Origin: Cenococcum geophilum 1.58
Lineage: Eukaryota > Ascomycota > Dothideomycetes > Gloniales > Gloniaceae
Direction: 5' to 3'
DNA: 64,000 nucleotides
Assembly: GCA_001692895.1 (NCBI GenBank)
Contig: KV748221.1
Coordinates: forward strand, 847,056-911,055
The notes beneath the pieces were generated by a model. That model saw only the letters and a program-made list of their open reading frames with translations, searched no databases and had not been told where the DNA came from. Positions 56,204-64,000 of this stretch are shown piece by piece (position 1 is the stretch's first letter; the number at the start of each line of letters is the position of its first letter). The position numbers and the translations under genes were made by a program.

Positions 56204-56601
56204 TGTTACGGCACTGGCAGAAAAAGGCAGAACTTGGCAGAACTTCACACTGGCAAGTTGCCACAGATTGCCGCATATTGCGGTCACGTGACGCGAAGAT
56301 CTTATAAAATATTGAGCGGCGCTGCTCTTCTTTATAGACTACTATTTGTACAGGCTTGCGCGACCCTCTTGCTGTGCTCGTGCCTCGATTGTTAGCGACT
56401 CAGTCAATCGAGGCACGAGCACGGTATGAGGGACGCGCAAGCCTGTACAATTGGATTGTCTATAAACGAGAATCTAAAGCTAGAGAAAGGAAAGGAGAAG
56501 AAGAGCAGCGCCGGTCAAAGTAGGGTTCTTTTATGCGGTCCTCTAGTCACGTGACCGCGAAGTTCTACCAAGTTCTGCCAAGTTCTGCCGGTGCTGTAAT
56601 A
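56204..56601 (-). repeat. Long terminal repeat of a Ty3/gypsy element
   Basis: Tips are TGTTACGGCACTGGCAGAA at 56204 and, inward from the other end, TATTACAGCACCGGCAGAAC (one transition from TGTTACAG). It is followed at once by the complement of a polypurine tract (ACCCCCCCCCCTCCGC), the expected neighbour of a minus-strand element's 3' LTR. The centre, 56347-56449, is a 45-bp inverted repeat with a 13-bp loop (TGTACAGGCTTGCGCG arms). The same repeat, RIP-mutated, occurs at 185-432 and, split by a hAT, around 1635-1678/3669-3735. Confidence 0.7.
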
Positions 56602-57908
56602 TTACCCCCCCCCCTCCGCAAAAGCCTGCCCTCAGGCTTTGTATGTCCATATTATGCCTATAGGGCGTTCTTATCTTTATGTTCTTCCGGTAGCTTATTA
56701 TCTTCGCTATACTAGCACTCTATTTACTCGTCTAGGTACTTTAGGGGTCTTAGTTTATTAGGGTAATAGCTATAAAATTCTTAAAGCTTATAGGGACTGC
56801 TAATAAAGTTCTATATAGGGTACTAGGTAGGGTTTAGGTTATAGCTTTTCCAACTAACGCGGTACTTTAGCGTTTTCCTTATTAGTTTATAAGCTAGTAC
56901 TTCTTTAATTTTCTATTTGTTATCGCTATTAACTTAAATTAGTAAAGGAGGTTTGTTTTTTTGTCTAGGTAATAGGTTGTTCGCGGCTTTCTATAGCTTA
57001 TTTAGTAAGAAAATAGGGTAAACCTTAATTAAATCTAGGAGCTTTACTTTATATAAGTTACCTATCTTCTTAAGGACCTTATATAGTCCTGCTATCTAAT
57101 AGTCTAGCTTATAGCTAGGCCGTTTTATTTTCTAGTTCTTTGTTATAACCTAGACTATATCGCCTACAGTAAAGTCGGGTTCGCGCCTATACTTATTTAC
57201 CTGCTATTTTATTAATTTTTAGGCCTTTTTTAGATTTATATAGGCTACTATCTAGGCTTCCTTATAAGATAGTTTCTTATATATAGTCTGTGGTTTTTCT
57301 AATCTATCCTAGTTAAAGCTTATTTAGGGTAAATACCCTATTTCTAGTTAAATAGGTGCAAATCCTATAAGGTTATAAGGTAGGGTTGCCTAGGCGTAGT
57401 CTATTAGGGGTAGTAGTTCGCCCTAGTTATCCTAAAGTAGTTAATAAAAAGCTAGAGTCTCTAATCTAAATATTAATTTATAATCTCCGTCTAGCCGTTT
57501 ATTTAGGGGTAGTATACTATAAAGAGCTTTAGCCTAATACCTAGGATCTAGGTAAACTTATTTTAGAAGGCTAATATAAATTACAGGCCGTAATTAAATA
57601 TAATAGTATCTGGTAGTTTGTAAATGCGGTAAACGTAATAGATATATAGTTAGACCGCCTCCTTAGTATTAATATTTTTATAATAGGGAATTAAGAATAG
57701 GCGCTTACTAAAGCGATTAACTAGAATTATAACTATATTATATTTATTACGGTCTATAGGTAGCTTATAAAAGTCTATAAAGATATACTGCTAGGGGCGG
57801 TTAGGTATTAGGAGAGGTTTTAATAGTCCTAAGGTTTTATCTTATAGAATTATAGACCTATAGCAGTTGTTGCAGTTTTATACGTAATAGTTAATATCTA
57901 TTACATAT
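56602..57908 (-). mobile_element. Chromovirus (Ty3/gypsy) pol relic: integrase and chromodomain
   Basis: Read on the minus strand from 57908: integrase zinc-region end NCNNCYRSII, the catalytic core YIFIDFYKLPIDRNKYNIV and ILVNRFSKRLFLIPYYKN, the integrase C-terminal domain VNKYRREPDFTVGDIV then a stop where W is expected, KIKRPSYKLDY, and LYKVLKKIGN, then a chromodomain (KEVLAYKLIRKTLKYRVSWK and LKYLDE near 56700-56900). Trp positions are TAG and many Arg are Lys/stop, as after RIP. The reverse transcriptase part is missing: upstream sequence changes at 57908 to another element. Inactive. Confidence 0.82.
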
Positions 57909-58129
57909 TGGGGGGGCTGATTTGGCGCGGTTACGACCTGGGTTAATATGAGGTTAGGGCTACCCCTGCTGATAACGCGCCCGAACCCCGCACGAGGTCG
58001 CGTAGTGACCGCCCCCAAGTACTTTCGCACGCGATTTTAGGCGAAAAGGTACATAATTTGTGTTAGATCGGTACTTTTGGACGGTCGCGTAATGTTACTC
58101 TAAATTTATAACACCTAAATGGGCTCTAT

Positions 58130-58445
58130 TTCTATATTAAGGCGTCTTAATTACTATAGTACAGTCCAATATTAAGACGTCTTAGTTACTGTAGTATAGT
58201 CCTATATTAAGGCGTCTTAGTTAATACAGTACAGTCCTATATTAAGGCGTTTTGGTTACTATAGTGCAGTTATATATTAAGGCGTCTTGGTTACTACAGT
58301 GTAGTCCTATATTAAGACGTCTTAGTTACTGCAGTATAGTCGTATATTAAGGCGTCTTAGTTACTATAGTGCAATCGTATATAGAGGCGTCTTAGTTACC
58401 GTAGTGCAGTTATATATTAAGGCGTCTTAGTTACTGTAGTAAAAT
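58130..58445. repeat. 36-bp tandem repeat carrying a GACGTC palindrome
   Basis: About nine copies of a 36-bp unit of the form TATATTAAGACGTCTTAGTT followed by ACTGTAGTATAGTCC. In the best copies the core TAAGACGTCTTA is a perfect 12-bp palindrome; in others a single change gives AAGGCGTCTTA. The array lies between the gypsy break at 57908 and the 3' end of the Crypton-like coding relic. Confidence 0.85.
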
Positions 58446-58489
58446 AACTATTTAGATATTCTTATAAAGTTAATCTAAAGAACGCCGAC

Positions 58490-61025
58490 CTCGTAGCTGT
58501 TTTAGCTAGTTAATAGCCTATCTCTTATCTCTTGCTATACTGTTTTCTACACGCCGTTTTATATCCTTAATTATTCTACGGCGACGGCTATAGAATATAG
58601 CCTCGCTATTAACCCGCTAGTATACCCCCTAGCAGCGGTTAAGAGCTTTAATTAACGGCCTACCTGCTAGCCTTAAAGTCCACTTAGTCTAGAGCTAGAA
58701 GACTAAATTACCACTATAAAGTATTTTATATTTCCTTAGTGGCGCTTACGGGTTAAGGATAAATAGGAGAGATAGTTAAGTATTAGCTTATACCTACGTT
58801 AGTAGGGGCGATGCGGATATAGTAGATGGCTAAGTAGGTGGTGCGGATATAGTAGATAGCTAAGCGGGTGGTGCGGATATTGTAGACGGCTAAGCAAATA
58901 GTGCGGATATTGTAGACGGCTAAGCGGGTAGTGCGGATATTGTAGATAGCTAAGCGGGCGGCGCGGATATAGTAGATATTATAGTAGACGGCGTGGGCTT
59001 GCCTAAAGGTAGATATATAGACTCTATAGGCCCTATCTAGATACCTATCTTCCCTTACTAGATCTATATAGGTGTAAATAATGCTAATAACCTTTCTATC
59101 TTACTAAGGCGTTCTAAGATCGTCTACACCCGTAATTAAACCCCCTTTATCTCTAAGATTGTGGCCTTATATCTTAGCTTAGCTACAGCCTTATAGGCGG
59201 GCTAGTATTTCTATATTATTATTTTATCTAGCGTAACTATACTAGCTAGCAAGCTTTTTACCTACGTGGTAAACCTCTAGTACTCCTTATAGCTAAAGAG
59301 GGAGTCCTTTTATAGGGGGTGGAGCGGGAACTACTTATATAGGATTACTAAGTCCTATAATAGGATTACCCTAAACGCGTAAAGGAGGCATAGAAATTCT
59401 AAGCCTATAAGATTAAGCCGTATAACCTTATTATTAGCCCTTTCTAGGTAGTAGGTCTTTATACATTTTAGCTAGACATTAGTCTTAGGCTATATCTTTA
59501 AGTAAAGGGCCTCCTTTGGCACCTCTCGCTTGCGGGGAAAAAAGTAGCCCTTTCCTTTCTTTGGGAAGCCGGTAATTGACCGCATAAACGCATAGGGTAG
59601 ATAGCTGAGGTAGGCTCCTATTATCGCGTCCATATTCTAGCGTCTAGCCCGTCTAATTTAGGTCTTCTTAACACCGCTAAGCTTAGTATGCCAGACGCTC
59701 TACTTATAGGCGCTATAGGTCTTCTCTTTTAAGTAAATCCATACCCCCTAGAATATCTTTTTATTTTATTTAAACTGCGTGTAATAGCTTAATAGCTATT
59801 ACGGTACTTTAATACTGCTAGGGAAGATATATAGGTTATAGTAGTCCTCTAGCTACTAAAAGAATAGGAAGCTTTTAGCGCTGTCTTTACCCTAGTGGTT
59901 AAAGAAGTAAAAGGTTATTATAGAGAGAGGGTAGAGGATAGGGTTAGTATTACGCATAGAGCCTATATACTTAACCTTACCGTAATAATTCTGCTTCCCC
60001 TATATTATTAATATAATTATATATAGCGCTAGCTTGTTTAGTTTAAGCCTTTTATTCTCTAGTTTAATAAAAATAAGGTTAATAAGCTGAACGTCCTATT
60101 TACTTTTACACTAGGTAACGGTAGTATAGCCTAAAAAACAGGTTAGAAAACAGTAGCTGTAAATAGTCTATACGGACTAGATAGGGTATATAGTAGTATT
60201 AATATACAAACCTAATAAATGCTTAGCCGTAGTTTAAAGGTAAGACTTAACTAAACCTAGTATCTTAGAGCCCGTCTTCTAGTACTAAGTAATTGCCTTT
60301 TTAAGCCCTTTAACGTTATAGCCGCTAGTAATTATAAATAGGCCTTAATTAATAAAGTTAACGCGTTAAATCCAGTCCTTATTATAGTAGACGCTATTTA
60401 GTACTGCTAAAAGCTTTACCCCCTATAGTGGCTGTAAGGCCTTACCTTTTAACTACTATATATAAAGCTTAGTAATAGCAGAGATATAGCTATTTATAAC
60501 TAAGTATTAGACTATTTTATTAAATAGGGCATCTAGGGCCTCCTTATCCTATATCTCCCCTTCCTCCTTTATAGCTTCCTCTCCTATACCTACGGCTGTC
60601 CCTATAGCTGCCCCTATAGCTACCTTCCCCCCTAGCTGCCCTACCCGCTTAACTATCTTCTACCTCTTCTTCGCCTACTTACTATCTTTCTATATCTTTT
60701 TCTGTTTTAACTTCCGTTTTTAATAGCTAGCAGCCCGTAATTCTTAATTAATAACTTACTGCTCTAAAAATAGGTAAAGCTTATCTTCTGTTACCTAGGC
60801 GCCGTCTGTATTGCCTTTTAGTCTTATATATTAGTCTTCCTATTCTTTTTACTTTAGCTTATACGCCCTTATAGTATTCTTTAAGCGCTAGGCCTTATAA
60901 ATATCGTATAGCCGTGCTATTTAGGCCTTAAATTTGCTCTAGAGGGTATAGGGGGAGGAGGCTAGGGGGGCTTCTATCGACCGTAAAGTGGACTATAGGG
61001 TAAGAAGATTCTTAAAAGACTCCAT
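58490..61025 (-). mobile_element. Crypton-type tyrosine-recombinase element, RIP-decayed
   Basis: On the minus strand from the ATG at 61025: MESFKNLLTL, then KNTIRAYKLK, GNTDGA (stop for W) VTEDKLYLFLEQ near 60790, a basic region, and far downstream the recombinase end KLSGVKKT (stop) IRRARR, NMDAIIGAYLSYLPYAFMRS and ITGFPKKGKGYFFPRKREVP near 59530-59650. A GCR1_C-like DNA-binding block follows (VNSEAIFYSRRRRIIKDIKR near 58560). This order, recombinase plus GCR1_C, is that of fungal Cryptons/Ndc10-like proteins. Stops mostly replace Trp, Arg and Gln. The element ends are not defined; G-runs followed by TGAT at about 57910 and 61330 are candidates. Confidence 0.7.
58798..58985 (-). repeat. 30-bp coding minisatellite in the Crypton relic
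   Basis: About six copies of a 30-bp unit (GTGCGGATATTGTAGACGGC plus TAAGCGGGTG). On the minus strand, in the recombinase frame, each unit encodes a ten-residue repeat of the form PAQPSTISAP with Gln often mutated to stop. It sits between the recombinase domain and the GCR1_C-like domain as a flexible linker. Confidence 0.75.
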
Positions 61026-62900
61026 ATCTATAAGAGGTAAGGGGGAAGATATATAAGCGTGGTATAGGTAAATAAAGTTACCAAACGCGTAAATATTAAA
61101 GGAAAAGAAGAAGAAGAGGGCTCTATATTATATAATTAGAATTATAGTAGGCCTTTTTATATAAAATTAGAAGCCCTACGTAAGCTAGCGCGGGCATAAG
61201 GATAGGAGAGGGTTGGAAAATGGATTATTAAGGCGACAGTGAGGTTGAAGGCGCGCTAAGGCCCTTTATACTAACCCAGTACTAACCTAAGCCTTAAAAA
61301 CGCGTCTAAAAAGTAGGGGCCACTACTAAAGGGGGGGGGTGATATTTAGACGATATGTCGCGGACCTTAGGGGGTTATGCGTAACCTAAAGTTATACTAA
61401 GCCTAACCCTAACCTCTAATACCTTGCAAGTCTTACAAGAATCTAGACTATGCGCGAATACTAGAATTAAAAGTAGTATGGCTAACGATATAAATTATTA
61501 ATAAGGAACCGAATCGAAATAAATATTATATTAAAATAAAAAATAAATATAATATTTGCTTAAAAGGCTTAGTATTATAGAATTTTCTTTAATATCTACT
61601 TTTTATTAATTCTTTATATAATTATAGCCTTATAAACTAATCCTTCTTCTTCGCTTCTTAAAGCTATATCTAAAAGCATGTCTCTTAAGATATCTTATTA
61701 AAAAAACCGGTTAAATATCTATAATTTCTATCGTACGATATTAAAAGATGAAGAGTATAATACAAATAGAAAAAGACTCTATTATTGCAATCTCTACTCT
61801 ACTATAGCCAAGTTAATAACAAACCTCTGATCTTATTATTGCAATACCTATAGAATTTAAATTAAATTAAATTTGGGGGAGGGTTATATAGTAAATATAG
61901 CAGAAGTATATAGAGCCCTTTATAATAAACTCCGTGGCTAATATCTAGAGCTTAATAATAAAATCTTTAAGAACGCTCTTAATAATAATAATAATAATTC
62001 ATTGCTTAACGTCCAATTCGGATCCCTATTGGGCCTACGCGGACTACTCCTTATTTACATATAGGGAGAAAACTCTATTTAAGAAAAATAAGAAAACCCC
62101 ATAATCTATCTCCCCGCCTTTTGGGACTCGCCTACTTAGCGCCTACGAGTCGCCTATAGTGCTTTACTACCTTACTATTTAACCTCTTTAGGAACTACTG
62201 CTGCCATAACAAGCCTACGGACGCGCTAGTATCACAAACTATTACTCTACTACTGTAGAGTTACTAGGGGGCACCTGCTGCTCGCCCCCTTGCCTTCTAT
62301 TACTATTTCCCTTGCAACCTAGAACTAATTTAGCATATTTTAACTAATAAGCCACTAGGTAACCACCTTAAGGCCTTTTTATATTAAGAGCAGTGTATTA
62401 TAGTTCTCTGTGCCAGCTGCTAAGAGCATTATTTCTTAATTGGTGCGTAGGGGGCATAGCAGTATTACGTNTTTTNGTNTCTGTCTTNGCNAGCTANATT
62501 TNCATCTTAGGCTACCTACTAGNACACCNACCNAGTAAAGCNAATNTTTTAGTCCTATTATTNCTGTTCTTAAGAGTGTTGCTATTATATTTTCTGCCTT
62601 TATTAGGCCTTCTTAGAGCCCTTAGGTATTTACCCCCTATAGCGTTAACTATACTATAGCTTAGGTTTGTCTTACCTAAGTTAGCCTCTATACCTTTAAC
62701 TCCTATTTACCTCTTTAGCGTTAGTCCAACTAGTATTATATTACGGTAGATGGTTTCCTAGCGTTCTTATATATTCTACTTTAGCTCCTTTCTCTATCTT
62801 ACTATTATCTTTACTAACCTCTTATACGTCTCCCTTCCTCCTCTATATAGGCCTAGGCCCTAAAGCAGCACTATTCTTCTTCTACTTTCTTTACCTGTTT
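61026..62900. repeat. AT-rich decayed repeat DNA with ambiguous bases
   Basis: No gene could be supported. GGGGGGGGGTGATATTTAGACG at about 61330 may be a polypurine tract followed by an LTR start or a Crypton boundary. An (AAT)n run lies near 61985. Between 62471 and 62563 about 15 single n bases occur, which suggests that reads from several near-identical copies were merged there. Confidence 0.6.
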
Positions 62901-64000
62901 CTCTAATATCTCTTCCCTACTTTAGGGTTATTAGTTTATTCTCCTACGGGGCACCCTAGGGTCCCTTTATAGTTTACTTAGGCGTGTCTTAATATACTTT
63001 ATAATATTAGAGTTGCATTTATTTTACATCCTTTATATTGCAGCGGCTTTAATATATAACTATAGGGGGGGAATATTGGATTCCTTCTTAAGTAGTACTA
63101 TAGCCGTTTGCTTATACCCGCCTATAATACTCTAAAAGTAGGCTATTTAGACCTTTTAAAGTAGTTTAAGGAGTAATTTAGGGGGGCCCTTCTTAGTTTC
63201 TCTAATGGCCTAAATACTAAATCTATATATTATGGTTAGCTGGATAACTGCTATATATAATAGGCGTAACCTTTAGAAGCATAGACCCTATATAGAATTA
63301 ATAATCCTAAATAAAGCGATAAACTGTGCTTAGCCTTTATGGGCCGCTTATACTGTATATACGCTCTACTAGAGCTTACTATCTACCCATACTCCTAATA
63401 CCCTTAGGCCCTAAACTAGTTAACCCCTAAAGCCTTAGATGTAAATTATATACTAAAAATCTGCAGATTAGTTACGTTTTCTTATAAAATAGATTAGCTA
63501 GTATTTCTCTAGTAAGAATTGGACTCTATAACATTTTGCCTATTCTATATAAGTGTTATAGGCTTTCTCTAGTGTTCTACAATTCTCTACGGCTATTAGC
63601 CCGTATATAATTAGGTTTATGTTATTAATAAAGCCTATCCCCTAGGTCGCCCCTTTCTTAAAGGAGTTAAGTAGGTTACTTATAAAAAAAAGGAAGAGTA
63701 TAGGCAAGAGGGGTAATCCTTATAGTATTCCTGTTGCAACTATAATAGGGGGGCTTTGGTATCCGCTAAAGACTAATAATGTTTCTTTCTAGCCTATAAA
63801 CTCTTAGATAAATTATATAATCCATTCTAGAAAGCCCTTTGCCCTAAGGATATATAGGAGACGCTTATAAAGTATATTGTTATAGGCACCACTAATATCT
63901 AGGCTAAGTATTAATACTATAAAGTTCTTTTATATCGCCTATACAGATTTAATAGTAGCAGCGAGTAGCGTAAGTGCTGATAGTGTTGAGTGGTTCTTTC
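62900..64000 (-). mobile_element. Tad1-like LINE relic (reverse transcriptase), cut by window end
   Basis: On the minus strand from the window edge: IKSV then a stop, LSLDISGAYNNILYKRLLYI, LRAKGFLEWII, VFSGYQSPPIIVATGI followed by the Gln-to-stop of the usual PQGSPLSP site, GLPLLPILFLFF, and GFINNINLIIYGLIAVENCR (the catalytic FVDD turned to FINN), then the thumb and C-terminal part down to about 62900. This is the order of fungal Tad1/I-type LINE reverse transcriptases. Asp-to-Asn in the active site and Trp/Gln stops are all G-to-A or C-to-T changes. The 5' part lies outside the window. Confidence 0.75.

Noticed and set aside
58490-61025. Starship captain (DUF3435 tyrosine recombinase)
   Set aside because: The tail blocks and the GCR1_C-like domain fit Crypton/Ndc10-type proteins better, and no large cargo with a conserved boundary is visible; kept as an alternative to test.
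62393-62659. 88-codon open frame with undefined residues
   Set aside because: It spans ambiguous bases in RIPed DNA and shows no conserved motif.

Overview
The window is nuclear DNA of a filamentous ascomycete (Pezizomycotina). This rests on short introns (about 46-110 nt) with CTAAC/CTAAT-type branch sites, a HET-domain gene, an NB-ARC/TPR NLR, a scytalone-dehydratase-like/amidase fusion, an ASaB-type tailoring enzyme and strong RIP-type decay of repeats (C-to-T and G-to-A only, with TGG turned into TAG stops). The class within Pezizomycotina cannot be fixed from the sequence alone.

The layout is two-speed. AT-rich, RIP-decayed repeat blocks lie at about 1-3700, 48170-52870 and 55240-64000. 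Between them is a gene-bearing core of normal composition. The left block carries a hAT element (1687-3660) with a perfect 8-bp target duplication, plus RIP-mutated copies of its own ends. The 48-53 kb island holds a Tc1/mariner fragment and a 3.4-kb hAT relic that was later hit by a solo LTR. The right block holds a chromodomain Ty3/gypsy (chromovirus) relic, a Crypton-type tyrosine-recombinase relic and a Tad1-like LINE that runs off the end.

Core, left to right: an ankyrin-like relic; CSN5 (COP9 signalosome); ATG16 (autophagy); a mitochondrial translation cluster (IF3, uL4m, mL38, the last two sharing a 50-bp divergent promoter); an uncharacterised 532-aa protein; an F-box protein; a divergent thymine-salvage pair (uracil-5-carboxylate decarboxylase and thymine 7-hydroxylase) with paired GATA sites between them; an MFS pseudogene; an AsaB/CmcJ-like tailoring enzyme; a divergent pair of DUF7580 protein and NB-ARC/TPR NLR (a candidate receptor/effector pair); an Arp1-like amidase; a small unknown protein; POL3 (DNA polymerase delta), frameshifted here by a 71-bp tandem duplication; a transcription-factor relic; a HET protein; a DUF427 protein; a second F-box protein; a secreted NodB polysaccharide deacetylase; and, past the TE island, a JMJD7-like JmjC protein in eight exons and an IMP1 (mitochondrial inner-membrane peptidase) gene destroyed by RIP-type mutation at the edge of the right block.

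The most unexpected pattern is that all five recent short tandem duplications found in the core (62, 71, 72, 82 and 129 bp) have a repeat boundary exactly at the palindrome CATG, which suggests one shared mechanism. Exon structures were assembled by eye from splice consensus, reading phase and remembered family conservation. No alignment or database search was run.
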